Of a stretch of 64,000 nt of DNA, positions 25,676 through 33,845 are shown piece after piece. Made by a program: the position numbers and the translations under genes. The stretch spans positions 1 through 64,000 of the forward strand of contig DAOTXX010000152.1 of NCBI GenBank assembly GCA_034434835.1. Reading direction: 5' to 3'. The notes beneath the pieces are model-generated. The model saw only the letters and a list, made by a program, of their open reading frames with translations, was not told where the DNA came from and searched no databases. Each line of letters starts with the position of its first letter. Within the stretch, counting starts at the first letter, position 1. Source of the stretch: JBGLNJ01 sp034434835 (GTDB taxonomy: Bacteria; Chloroflexota; Anaerolineae; Fen-1058).

Positions 25676-27181
25676 TCACTTGTTGAGCGTTCGGTAGAGC
25701 TTACGCAGCGAACGATAGACCTGGCGATACGCTGCGTATAACTCGTCGTAGGTGGCGCGCGGTTCGGGATTGGGCATGACCACGCGACCGGGGGGCACGA
25801 GCGACTTGAGCGATTCGACCGATGGATAGAGGCCCAGGCCGACGGCGGCGATGAGCGCCGCGCCGATGGCCGAAGCGGTCTGCGGATTGGGCGCGGTTTC
25901 GAGTGTGCGGCCGGTCACGTCGGCCACGATCTGCAGCCAGGGCAACCCCTTGGCGCCTCCACCGACGACGCGCAGCAGGTCGGCACGGAAACCGTATAGC
26001 CCGGCGATGGATTCCACGATCCAGCGCACATTGTAGGCCACGCCTTCATAGATCGCGCGGGCCATCTGCGCGCGTGTGTGATTCGCGCCCAGGTTGATGA
26101 ACCCCGCGCGTACACTTTCGTCGGCGATGGGGCAGCGCTCGCCGTACATCCACGGCGTAAAGATCAGGCTGCCCGCGCCAGGCGCGGTGCTGGCGACCTC
26201 GTCGTCCATGCGCTTGAAGGTTTCGGCGTCCGCGTCGGCACCATACAACTCTTTGGCCGCCCATTTGAGACACGCGCCAGCCGTTTCTGTTTCGGCGATA
26301 AGCAAGAGTTTGCCCGAGTCCGCAGATTGGATCGTGGCGATGCCGCGTTTGCCCGTGATGCGCTTGCCGGTGACGATGCCGACAAAGCCCGAAGTACCCA
26401 GGCAGAGATGCGCTTCTCCCTCTCCGACCGCCCCTGAGCCAACCGCTGCCGTCATCGCATCGCCCGCGCCGCCGAACACGGGCGTCCCTTCCAGCAAGCC
26501 GAGCGTCGAGGCCGCTTCACGCGTCAGGCCACCGACACGCTCGTGCGATTGAACCAGGACTGGAAATTTGGCCGGGTCAAGACCGAAAAAGCGCATCAGG
26601 GTTGTGTCCCAAATTTTGGTCTTGAGGTTGAACAGGCCGGTCACGCTGGCGACGCTCCACTCGTACACCAGCTTGCCGGTCGCCTGATAGAGGAGATAGC
26701 TGCTCGTGTCTACAATGGCAGCGGCGCGGGCATAGACCTCCGGCGTTTTGCGCTTGAGCCAGAGGTACTTGGGCAAAAGGTCTTTGCCCGTCATCGCCAC
26801 GCCGACGATCAGGGCAAAAATGGCCGGGCCACCCACCTTGCGCATGACAATCTGCGCCTCTTCGCCAGCGCGTCCATCCAGCCAACTGATGCAGGGCATG
26901 AGCGGCTGGCACTGCACGTCCACCGGGAGCGCGTTGACCATTTGCGTGGAAAAGGCCAGGCCGAGGATCTGGTTCGGTTTCGCGCCGCCGGATTCGAGCA
27001 CGCGCCGCGTGGTGATCGCCACCGCGCGCCACCAGTCGTGCGGGTCTTGCTCGGCCCACAACGGGCGCGGGTAGCAGGTGGGGTACGGCTCAAAGGCCGT
27101 CGTCACGATGCATCCATCTACGGTACAGAGCGCCGCCTTGGTTCCACTGGTGCCGACGTCGTGGGCAAGCAAGTAGTCCAT
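25676..27181 (-). CDS. FGGY-family carbohydrate kinase (xylulokinase-like)
   Basis: A 501-residue sugar kinase of the FGGY family. The N-terminal ATPase motif HDVGTSGTKAALC, the substrate-region WAEQDPHDWWRA and the C-terminal FGGY signature region LRVVGGGAKGLPWLQIVAD are present. Nearest in style to xylulokinases and related kinases, but the sugar cannot be fixed from sequence and no isomerase or transporter lies beside it. A CTCCTC ribosome site lies just before the ATG (reading minus, GAGGAGAAACGT). Confidence 0.9.
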   Translation of the reverse strand: MDYLLAHDVGTSGTKAALCTVDGCIVTTAFEPYPTCYPRPLWAEQDPHDWWRAVAITTRRVLESGGAKPNQILGLAFSTQMVNALPVDVQCQPLMPCISWLDGRAGEEAQIVMRKVGGPAIFALIVGVAMTGKDLLPKYLWLKRKTPEVYARAAAIVDTSSYLLYQATGKLVYEWSVASVTGLFNLKTKIWDTTLMRFFGLDPAKFPVLVQSHERVGGLTREAASTLGLLEGTPVFGGAGDAMTAAVGSGAVGEGEAHLCLGTSGFVGIVTGKRITGKRGIATIQSADSGKLLLIAETETAGACLKWAAKELYGADADAETFKRMDDEVASTAPGAGSLIFTPWMYGERCPIADESVRAGFINLGANHTRAQMARAIYEGVAYNVRWIVESIAGLYGFRADLLRVVGGGAKGLPWLQIVADVTGRTLETAPNPQTASAIGAALIAAVGLGLYPSVESLKSLVPPGRVVMPNPEPRATYDELYAAYRQVYRSLRKLYRTLNK

Positions 27182-27254
27182 ACGTTTCTCCTCTTTCGCA
27201 AGATCACGCGCCGGAAGGAGGGGATTGGGTATCAGGTATTGGAGATCAGCCGGG

Positions 27255-27297
27255 TGAGATTATAGCATCAGCGCGGCTCGTCAACCAAATGACCAGC
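27255..27297. repeat. GCGCGGCTCG hairpin repeat with adjoining TATAAT (copy 2)
   Basis: ATTATAGCATCAGCGCGGCT followed by CGTCAACCAAATGACCAGCCGCGCGG, similar to 23982-24021. Read minus, it provides TTGACG and TATAAT (spacer 14) upstream of the FGGY kinase gene. Adjoining TATTGGGTATTGGAGAT words (27226-27245 and 27305-27330) are another word repeat. Confidence 0.6.
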
Positions 27298-27337
27298 CGC
27301 GCGGCATTGGATATTGGGTATTGGAGATTGAGCAGGT

Positions 27338-28948
27338 TCAGCGCACGAGCATCAATGCAGCCTGCCCAATCAACATCAGCACGCCCAGCACGATGAGCGC
27401 GTACACCAAGAACTGGGCCAGCGGATAGACCCACGAAACGGCCTTTCGACCGTCGTCGAGCACCAGCTCGCGCAGTTCAAAGACTGGCTGCGGGACGCGG
27501 CGGAACCAGCCGCGCGCTGTGCCGCTTTGCCCGATGAATTTTTCCGCGCGCAGCAAGCCGAACAGAAACTCGAACAGGCTCCATGGCTGACGATAGTCCA
27601 GCACGACAAAGCCGGTCGAGTCTTGCAGCACCAGGTCTTCGCTGTAGAACAGGCCCGGCACGCCTCGCCCAATGATGCGCCCGCGCAGCGTGCCCGGCAC
27701 CGCGCGCACCTTGCTCACCTTGACCTGGCCGACCAGCTCGCGGACATTTCGCCCGGCGGCGAGATCAGGCGGATAAGCAAAGCGCCGCTGCAGCCACCAG
27801 GCCACGCCCCAGGCCAGCAGCCCGACGCCGATACCCGCCAGTGGTAGCTCGAACAGAAGGCTCAGAGCCGCTACCCCCAGTCCAAACAAAAAGCCGAGCG
27901 TCGCAAGCTGGCTGATCACCAGATCCACCAGGAACTCGTCCCAATAGCTTTCCGGCTGCTCGGCGCGGAAGGAAAACGCAGGCGTGCGTCCCATCGCTTC
28001 GCTCTGCTTTTCCAGCGCCTTGATGCGCTTGGCCGGCAGCGGATGACTCGACGACAGCTCGTACCACCCGGCCCACGGGTTCCACAAGTCCCACTTCATT
28101 GCATCTTCCATCGCTGAGGTGGTGAGGCTGCCAGTCCCGGCTCCGACGAGCGCGAGCGCCCTGGCGACCTTGGGGTCGAACACGCCGAACGCACGCGCGG
28201 CTTGCATCCGCACGTCATTCTTGGCCTGGCCGGATTGCGGCGCGCGAGCCAGTCCATAGGCGATCTTGACCAGGCCGGTCGCCAGGGCATCGGGATTGCC
28301 GGTGAGTTCGCCGGAGAAGCGGTCGGCATAATACTCGCGCACGCGGCTGAGGAGCAAGACGATGTACTGGCTCACCACGTAAGCGATGTAGGAGATGAGG
28401 CCAATCAGCGCGATGTACCCGCCGCCTTTGCTGCGCGAGCGGCCGCGACCGCGCGTAGCGATGTAGAGCGTGTAGAGCACGAGCGGCACGACGGCGGCGA
28501 CCGTCATCACGACAAAATCCCAGTGCGCGATGTGGCCCAGCTCGTGACCGACGACGGCCTGCGCCTCTTGCGGATTGAGCATTTGCAGCAGCCCGCGCGT
28601 GACGACGAGTCTCGCGTTGCCCGGATAGTGCCCGAAGGTAAAGGCGTTCGGGTTGCCGTCGTCAATCACGCCAAAGCGCGGGATGGGGATGTCCCGCTGC
28701 TGGCACGCGCGCGCGATGAACGCGGCCAGTTCCGGGCTGAACTGCGCCGGGTCCACCCACTGAATCTTGTAGATCCACTGCAAGATGAACGGCCCCAACA
28801 GGTATTGCAGGGCCACGACGATCACGGCGAACGGCACAGCCAGCCACGCCGGCAGCCCCGTCGCCAGCAGAGCCATGATGCCGACCGCAAACACCAGCCC
28901 GAACAACAGGGCCAGCACAATGATGGAACGCATAGCCAGGTTTACCAT
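27338..28948 (-). CDS. htpX: M48 family metallopeptidase (HtpX-like)
   Basis: A 536-residue membrane zinc protease for quality control of membrane proteins. Two N-terminal helices (about 7-50), then VVGHELGHIAHWD (about 135-147) with the HExxH site, further helices, and the third ligand region REYYADRFSGELTG. It is much longer than classical HtpX (about 290): residues 340-536 add two helices and a soluble domain ending in two more helices, as in larger M48B proteins. The substrate range is unknown. Confidence 0.9.
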   Translation of the reverse strand: MVNLAMRSIIVLALLFGLVFAVGIMALLATGLPAWLAVPFAVIVVALQYLLGPFILQWIYKIQWVDPAQFSPELAAFIARACQQRDIPIPRFGVIDDGNPNAFTFGHYPGNARLVVTRGLLQMLNPQEAQAVVGHELGHIAHWDFVVMTVAAVVPLVLYTLYIATRGRGRSRSKGGGYIALIGLISYIAYVVSQYIVLLLSRVREYYADRFSGELTGNPDALATGLVKIAYGLARAPQSGQAKNDVRMQAARAFGVFDPKVARALALVGAGTGSLTTSAMEDAMKWDLWNPWAGWYELSSSHPLPAKRIKALEKQSEAMGRTPAFSFRAEQPESYWDEFLVDLVISQLATLGFLFGLGVAALSLLFELPLAGIGVGLLAWGVAWWLQRRFAYPPDLAAGRNVRELVGQVKVSKVRAVPGTLRGRIIGRGVPGLFYSEDLVLQDSTGFVVLDYRQPWSLFEFLFGLLRAEKFIGQSGTARGWFRRVPQPVFELRELVLDDGRKAVSWVYPLAQFLVYALIVLGVLMLIGQAALMLVR

Positions 28949-28987
28949 GTTGACCTCCTACAAGTCGCAGGGCGCAAGTCGCACGTC

Positions 28988-29080
28988 CATGCGTGTCAAC
29001 TTAAGGTTGGAGTGCAGGCTTCAGCCTGCATAAAACGCGGCCTGAAGGCCGCACTCCGGGGCTAAAGTTTACACCAATGG
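28988..29080. repeat. 93-bp dispersed repeat, copy 1
   Basis: Identical over 93 bp, in inverted orientation, to 49566-49658. Ends resemble each other (GTGTCAACTTAAG and CTAAAGTTTACAC), and inside are two hairpins, GCAGGCTTCAGCCTGC and GCGGCCTGAAGGCCGC. Confidence 0.9.
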
Positions 29081-29162
29081 TCGCATGTCCGATTCGGGAG
29101 TGGCAGGGCGGTGGGCGACTGCCGCCCTGACCATGACTTGGGCACCGCCTGCCCCTCCAACT

Positions 29163-29399
29163 CTAAGCATCATCCAGGCCCCAGTCCTGGCGCACCAGTA
29201 TTGCACTACTCTCTGGGATAGGCAAATAGGTGGCAAGTACTGCAGTGACCCACCAACAGAAGACGAACAGCAACAGAGGACACAGAATTCCTACAGCAAG
29301 GCTGACCGCGATTGATTCCGTCCTAGTCACGTTTTTCAGACACTCCTTCGCGGGATACGGAAGGTGCCAAACTCGAGATTGGGACACATCGAGCCACAT
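29163..29399 (-). CDS. Hypothetical small membrane protein
   Basis: About 78 residues with one long hydrophobic stretch (IAVSLAVGILCPLLLFVFCW). Longer in-frame starts lie in a dispersed repeat (29392-29470), so a start at or after 29399 is preferred. No family recognised. Base composition is AT-richer than the surroundings. It may be real or a decayed gene. Confidence 0.35.
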   Translation of the reverse strand: MWLDVSQSRVWHLPYPAKECLKNVTRTESIAVSLAVGILCPLLLFVFCWWVTAVLATYLPIPESSAILVRQDWGLDDA

Positions 29400-29470
29400 G
29401 GCGGACTCTGCAAATTCACTCGTGGCAGCAGGGCGGGCGCCCACCCCGCCGAGCGGAACTTGGGCACTTT
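29392..29470. repeat. AGCCACATGGCGAACTCTGC repeat, copy A
   Basis: AGCCACATGGCGGACTCTGC, then CACTCG and GGCGGGCGCC words. Related copies at 30237-30322 and 31129-31190, all bordering genes of the AT-rich patch. Confidence 0.65.
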
Positions 29471-29475
29471 CTGGC

Positions 29476-30171
29476 CTATTCTGCACAGTCTTTCAACTGC
29501 CTTCTGGTGTATACTTCAAGCACTACGTTGGTAATCACTGTCCCAATGGCCGCACTTACAATGAAGGCAATTGCCGCTTTCCGCAGAGCCATCCAAGCCA
29601 TTACCATTCCTTCACCCCAGCTTCCAAGTCCCGCCTCGTATTCCATTCTTTCTGCACACCATATTTCGCCGTTAGTATAAGCGATGTAGCTCACCAAATT
29701 GTTGTATGATGACTCATTAGATGGAATGGAGAAAGAAATGTTCAGGGTCACCTGAAGGACAGGTTGTGCAGGTGGTATTAGGTAGAATCGCGAATTCTCA
29801 ATTACTGTAACACCAGCAACCGGTTTCCCTTGAATAACAGTCATGCCATCTGGCACACAAATCGGCACGATGTCCGTGATTTTAGTTGTTCTCTTGTCTG
29901 TTTCTGCAAATAGGCCAGAGCCCATCTGATATTCTAGCCCAACGGGCGGCGCATTTAACGATGCTACGTAACGCCAGGTTCCATTCCAACCCCATACAGC
30001 TATATACGACATCACAATTGAACTGAGAAGACTAAGAAATGATACTGTTGCTGCCGCAACTAGCACGGGACGACGGTGATATCTTAACGTCCATAATGCC
30101 CCGAGTATCACTCCAAGAAGTAGGGGTGGAGTTAGACAAACCAATATGCATGTCGAATACTCTGAGAGCAT
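29476..30171 (-). CDS. Hypothetical membrane protein with three helices
   Basis: About 231 residues. Hydrophobic helices are at about 6-27, 38-62 and 200-222. A middle extracytoplasmic region contains MGSGLFAETDKRTT and strands of polar sequence. ATG 30171 is chosen because the earlier start at 30252 lies in a dispersed repeat. No family recognised. AT-rich codon use differs from neighbours, suggesting transfer. Confidence 0.5.
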   Translation of the reverse strand: MLSEYSTCILVCLTPPLLLGVILGALWTLRYHRRPVLVAAATVSFLSLLSSIVMSYIAVWGWNGTWRYVASLNAPPVGLEYQMGSGLFAETDKRTTKITDIVPICVPDGMTVIQGKPVAGVTVIENSRFYLIPPAQPVLQVTLNISFSIPSNESSYNNLVSYIAYTNGEIWCAERMEYEAGLGSWGEGMVMAWMALRKAAIAFIVSAAIGTVITNVVLEVYTRRQLKDCAE

Positions 30172-30236
30172 CTGCCATTTCTCGTGTGCTGGCTTGTAAT
30201 TGTCGCGACTGCGGTTGCGCCTAACTCGGAATTGAG

Positions 30237-30322
30237 CCGCGCAAAGCCACATGGCGAACTCTGCAAATCCACTCGCAGCAGCGGAGCGGGCGACCGCTTC
30301 GCGCCGCCGACCGGAACTGGCA
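30237..30322. repeat. AGCCACATGGCGAACTCTGC repeat, copy B
   Basis: AAGCCACATGGCGAACTCTG followed by CAAATCCACTCG and GCGACCGCTTCGCGCC. Shares the GAGCCGCGCAAAGCCACATG start with copy C (31129). Confidence 0.65.
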
Positions 30323-30324
30323 CA

Positions 30325-30561
30325 TTACAATTCGTCGTATTCCTCTGGCTCTACATTGGCTACCTTTGCCATTGCTTTTCGGAATTTCTGCTTATCTCCG
30401 CGCTTAGCTCGCTTTCCAATGTATTCTTCGGTCATCAATGCCGATACTTTTTCTGCCAGCGCAAGAGTAATCAACTGGTTGATCGAGATGCTTTCTTTCG
30501 CGGCTAACTGCCGTGCGCTATCGTGCAGGGAATGGGGCAAACGAAGGCTAATCGTACTCAT
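30325..30561 (-). CDS. Ribbon-helix-helix antitoxin (HicB/CopG-like)
   Basis: A 78-residue protein starting STISLRLPHSLHDSARQLAA, a short beta-strand then helices as in RHH DNA-binding antitoxins; LINQLITLALAEK-type helix follows (SINQLITLALAEKVSAL). The rest is a Lys/Glu-rich tail that could bind the toxin. Its ATG overlaps the stop of the PIN gene by 4 bp. As usual it would repress the pair's promoter; here the toxin gene comes first. Confidence 0.85.
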   Translation of the reverse strand: MSTISLRLPHSLHDSARQLAAKESISINQLITLALAEKVSALMTEEYIGKRAKRGDKQKFRKAMAKVANVEPEEYDEL

Positions 30562-30986
30562 GGCAACTCTCCAATCTTTTGCAGAAACTCTCTCGGAGTT
30601 ATTATGCTGATACCGAACTGTTCGACTCCTTCAAAATCACGTTGGTTGTGCGTGACGATAAAATCGCATCTTGCACTGACTGCCAATTCCAAGACCATAT
30701 CATCTTTGGGGTCTTTGAGGAACGGACGCCATAGATAAAAGACCGCATGGTGACTGGCAACCACACAGATATAATCGAGAATATGGTCAATATCACGAGC
30801 AGTTAGGGCTATTTGGCCTATAAGCCTTTTGGCTGCCTCTTCATATTCGAGAACAAGCGGCACGGAGACGTTCGCCACAAACTTGCCGCTATCAATCAGT
30901 GCGAGCAGCTTGTAGGAAGCGCCGCGGCGTGAACGGAGGGCGGCTACCAAGACACTGGTATCAATGACAATCTGAGGCGTGTTCAT
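30558..30986 (-). CDS. PIN-domain toxin
   Basis: A 142-residue PIN nuclease. VIDTSVLVAALRSRRG holds the first acidic residue; DPKDDMVLELAVSARCDFIVTHNQRDF holds the others. It belongs to the group annotated as putative toxin component, PIN family. It likely cleaves RNA when not bound by the RHH partner, whose gene overlaps its stop codon. The pair sits in an AT-richer patch with dispersed repeats at its edges, a typical mobile setting. Confidence 0.9.
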   Translation of the reverse strand: MNTPQIVIDTSVLVAALRSRRGASYKLLALIDSGKFVANVSVPLVLEYEEAAKRLIGQIALTARDIDHILDYICVVASHHAVFYLWRPFLKDPKDDMVLELAVSARCDFIVTHNQRDFEGVEQFGISIITPREFLQKIGELP

Positions 30987-31128
30987 ATCGGTATCATATA
31001 CGATACCAAGGCATTTGTCAATGAGGTGTGACCAAATCCGGTTGATGCGTAGTGGCGACCCTTGTGGTCGCCCGCGTCAAGGCTGGCTTTGGGGTCGTGC
31101 GTCTTCCAACCGGTAACGGCTGAGCCGC

Positions 31129-31190
31129 GCAAAGCCACATGGCAACTCTGCGACCCCGCTTGTGGGAGATGGGCAGGCGACCGCCCCACT
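31129..31190. repeat. AGCCACATGGCGAACTCTGC repeat, copy C
   Basis: GCCGCGCAAAGCCACATGGC then AACTCTGCGAC and GGCGACCGCC. It marks the right edge of the AT-rich patch. Confidence 0.6.
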
Positions 31191-31240
31191 GACCATAACT
31201 AGGCCGATCCGAAACATGTGCAGATGCATCCGAATCCGGC

Positions 31241-31615
31241 TCAAAACGGAGCAATCACCCAGCGCCCATAGGCGACGAAGGCGGCCAAAGCGAAAAGAAC
31301 AAGGCCGACCAAGCTGTTAGGGCTTTCGCGGCAGGCGATGTGGAACCCAACCGCCACCAGCATCATCAGGGCCAGCAGCGCCGCTGACCAGGGCGTCAGC
31401 CAGGTCAAAATCCCGGTCACGGCAGGCAGGATCAGAGTGACCCCACCGAGAAACGCACAGAAGGCGATCAAAGTTAACAGGGGCCGTGTTGCCGCGCCGA
31501 GCCGCTGTATTCCTTTTTGCATTTTCGTCTCATCCGGGCGCAAACCGTGCGTGTAAGCAACTGAGACGAATTTAATGGCGAGCACTATTTGCAAAGCCCA
31601 CAAGACAACATTCAT
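31241..31615 (-). CDS. DoxX-like membrane protein
   Basis: A 124-residue four-helix membrane protein. MNVVLWALQIVLAIKFVSVA is the usual DoxX_2 N-terminus, and start 31615 is chosen for that reason. Members are small quinone- or redox-linked membrane proteins of uncertain role. No operon partner. Confidence 0.75.
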   Translation of the reverse strand: MNVVLWALQIVLAIKFVSVAYTHGLRPDETKMQKGIQRLGAATRPLLTLIAFCAFLGGVTLILPAVTGILTWLTPWSAALLALMMLVAVGFHIACRESPNSLVGLVLFALAAFVAYGRWVIAPF

Positions 31616-31742
31616 TTTGGTTCCTTGTGTTTGCCCCAGCAAGATCGCGGCTCTTGAATCAGTGTCTAGATTTCACGCGATTGCGATAGGTGGCTCAACT
31701 CGAGATAGAGCTGCGCAGGGCTGCCTGGCGAACTTGGCTTCA

Positions 31743-32879
31743 CTACTGGCTCACCTGTGCAAACGCGCCCTCCTTGACTTGGAAGATAAAGACGCGCTGC
31801 TCTTTCACGTCGCCGTTGGCGTCGTATGCGATCTTACCCATCGGCGTGGTGAGGTCCAGCGTTCGGATCGCCTCGGCCACGCGCGGGCCGTCGAGCGTCC
31901 CGGCCTTTTTCGTGCCTTCGAGCAGCACCTTCATCGCGCTGTAGCCGTTGATGCTGTAGGTATCGGGGTTGCGGAACTCGACGTCCTGGTACGCCTTGAT
32001 CCACTGCGCCTGCACAACGGCCTTCGGCTCTGGAGCAAAGTTGCTCAGGTAGATGCCCTCGGCGCTCCCGTCAGATTCGTCAATTGTCGCCGACAGGAAC
32101 GCGCCGTCGGAGGCCATGAACGGGACCTTGACGCCGGCATCCACCAACTGCTTGCGCAGATAGGGCGTCTCGACTTCATAGCCCGCGTAAAACACGGCAT
32201 CCGGCGCGGCGGACTTGACCCGTTGCACTTCGGTGACGTACTTGCTCTGCTCCACTTGCACCTGGAGGCTGAGCACCGCCTGCGCGCCGAGCCGGCCAAG
32301 CTGCTCGCCCATCGCTTTGCCCAGGCCGATGCCATACGGGTCGTCGTTGTGGATGATGGCGATCTTTTTCGCGCCGAGCTTGCTGACCAGGAACTCGGCG
32401 TCCACGCGCGCCTGCGTCGCGTCGTTCGCGTTGACGCGGAAAAAGTTTTTGTAGCCCTTTTGCGTCAGCGTCGCTTCGCTGGCCGTGGGCGTGATGATGA
32501 CGATGGGCAGGTCTTTGTAGACCTCCATCGCCGCGAGCGTCTGCCCGCTGTTATAGTGGCCGATGACGCCGAGCACGCGCTTACCTGCCTTGAGATCAGC
32601 CACAATGTCCTGAGCGACAGCGACCGCCACATCGTCATCGCTTTCGTCATCTTTGGCAACGACGACGACCTGGTAGCCCAACAGCCCACCGGACTTGTTC
32701 ACCTCGTCGGCGGCCAGGCGCGCGCCGCCCAGCACCGTCTGCCCGCCGTTGGCCTGAAAGCCCGAAAGTGGCGCGGCCACGTAGACGATCACTTCGCCTT
32801 TGGTCGGGCCAGGTCCGCCGCAGGCGGAGAGCATTAGCACCGCAATCATCAAAAGCATCAACAGCTTGTTCATTTGCAT
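31743..32879 (-). CDS. Branched-chain amino acid-type ABC substrate-binding lipoprotein
   Basis: A 378-residue periplasmic-binding type 1 protein. A signal peptide ends in LMLSAC (lipobox, Cys20), then VIVYVAAPLSGFQANGGQTV and GARLAADEVNKSGGLLG, typical of LivJ/urea-type receptors. No permease or ATPase genes are next to it, so it may serve a transporter elsewhere or act as a sensor. It is the last gene of the long minus-strand run that starts at PspA. Confidence 0.9.
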   Translation of the reverse strand: MQMNKLLMLLMIAVLMLSACGGPGPTKGEVIVYVAAPLSGFQANGGQTVLGGARLAADEVNKSGGLLGYQVVVVAKDDESDDDVAVAVAQDIVADLKAGKRVLGVIGHYNSGQTLAAMEVYKDLPIVIITPTASEATLTQKGYKNFFRVNANDATQARVDAEFLVSKLGAKKIAIIHNDDPYGIGLGKAMGEQLGRLGAQAVLSLQVQVEQSKYVTEVQRVKSAAPDAVFYAGYEVETPYLRKQLVDAGVKVPFMASDGAFLSATIDESDGSAEGIYLSNFAPEPKAVVQAQWIKAYQDVEFRNPDTYSINGYSAMKVLLEGTKKAGTLDGPRVAEAIRTLDLTTPMGKIAYDANGDVKEQRVFIFQVKEGAFAQVSQ

Positions 32880-32975
32880 TTCACTTCCTTTATGGTGGAG
32901 TGTCGAGAGTCAAGAGGGAAGAGCAAAGCCTTGAGCCTCTGTCGCTCTGCGCTCAACTCTCCACGCTCGACGATT

Positions 32976-33200
32976 CTAAAAGAACCCGCGTATCACGAGC
33001 AAAAAGCCAAAGATGATCAGCGGGATGCCGACCACGGCGCCGATAATCGTCGCGGTGAGAATCACCCCCACGATCATCAGCACCAGGCCCAGGAGGGCGG
33101 CAACCAACCGGCCAGTCACCTCGATGATCCCGGCGACCAACTTCCAGAGCGCCACAAACGGCCAGAGTATCCACGACGTACCGTGTTCTTCTTTCGACAT
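32976..33200 (-). CDS. Small membrane protein
   Basis: A 74-residue protein: a short polar head (MSKEEHGTSW) and an almost wholly hydrophobic remainder forming two helices with glycine/valine-rich runs. ATG 33200 follows AAGGCAG. Upstream frame extension would be a GAGATA repeat translation and is rejected. No family recognised; possibly a membrane-curvature or PspC-like partner, but this is only suggested by the neighbourhood. Confidence 0.6.
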   Translation of the reverse strand: MSKEEHGTSWILWPFVALWKLVAGIIEVTGRLVAALLGLVLMIVGVILTATIIGAVVGIPLIIFGFLLVIRGFF

Positions 33201-33211
33201 ATCTGCCTTCC

Positions 33212-33340
33212 TGCTCGATAGAGATTTGAGATAGAGATTTGAGATAGAGATTTGAGATAGAGATAGGGAAGGTTGCTTATCAATCTCTATCTCTATCTCC
33301 ATCTCTATCTCTATCTCCATCTCCATCTCTATCTCTATCT
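33212..33340. repeat. (GAGATA)n inverted low-complexity hairpin
   Basis: Left part is built of GAGATAGAGATTT words (33212-33265). The right part is its complement CTATCTCTATCTC with CCATCT variants (33280-33340). It can fold into a long hairpin. Confidence 0.85.
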
Positions 33341-33787
33341 GCGCTTTTCCATCAACAGCCCGGCTTCGCCGTCGCCGTAGTAATGGGTCTGGCGTCGGAC
33401 TTGCTCATAGCCCAGCTTGCGATACAGCGCAATGGCCGGAGTGTTGCTTTCGCGTACCATCAGCCGCACGATGGGCCGCCGCAAGCGCGCCTCACATTCT
33501 GCCAACAACCTGGCGCCGATGCCGCGTCGCCGATGCTGCGGCGCGACTCCCAAGGTGACGATCCACGCAGCCTGCTCGCCCCACGGCTCATCGCCCGCGA
33601 CAAAGCCGATCAGCTCATGCCCCGTCGTCGCCTTGAGCGTCACGTTGCCTGGCCAGACGACGAGCAGGAGCAGCGTCAACGGGTCATACGCCTCCCTGGG
33701 GAAGCAGGCTCGCTCCAACCGCCACAGCGCCATGACATCACGCCACGAGGCGCGCGCGACGGTGACCTTTTGTATGGACAAAGACAT
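33335..33787 (-). CDS. GNAT-family N-acetyltransferase (RimI-like)
   Basis: A 150-residue GNAT protein. The acetyl-CoA loop is VAPQHRRRGIGARLLAECEAR, followed by VRESNTPAIALYRKLGYEQV, as in RimI and related N-alpha-acetyltransferases. Substrate not known. Downstream of the slipin gene by about 55 bp. Confidence 0.88.
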   Translation of the reverse strand: MSLSIQKVTVARASWRDVMALWRLERACFPREAYDPLTLLLLVVWPGNVTLKATTGHELIGFVAGDEPWGEQAAWIVTLGVAPQHRRRGIGARLLAECEARLRRPIVRLMVRESNTPAIALYRKLGYEQVRRQTHYYGDGEAGLLMEKRR

Positions 33788-33795
33788 CCAGGCCC

Positions 33796-33845
33796 GTGAA
33801 ACGTGATGACGTTTGACGTTTCACGCTTCACGCATCACGTTTCAC
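33796..33845. repeat. GTGAAACGTGATG perfect hairpin
   Basis: GTGAAACGTGATG (33796-33808) pairs with CATCACGTTTCAC (33833-33845), 13 bp. It overlaps the TGA of the slipin gene at 33842-33844. Confidence 0.8.

Noticed and set aside
33201..33326. N-terminal extension of the small membrane protein (MEMEIEIEMEIE...)
   Set aside because: It is a translation of the GAGATA low-complexity repeat; ATG 33200 with a ribosome site is a better start.
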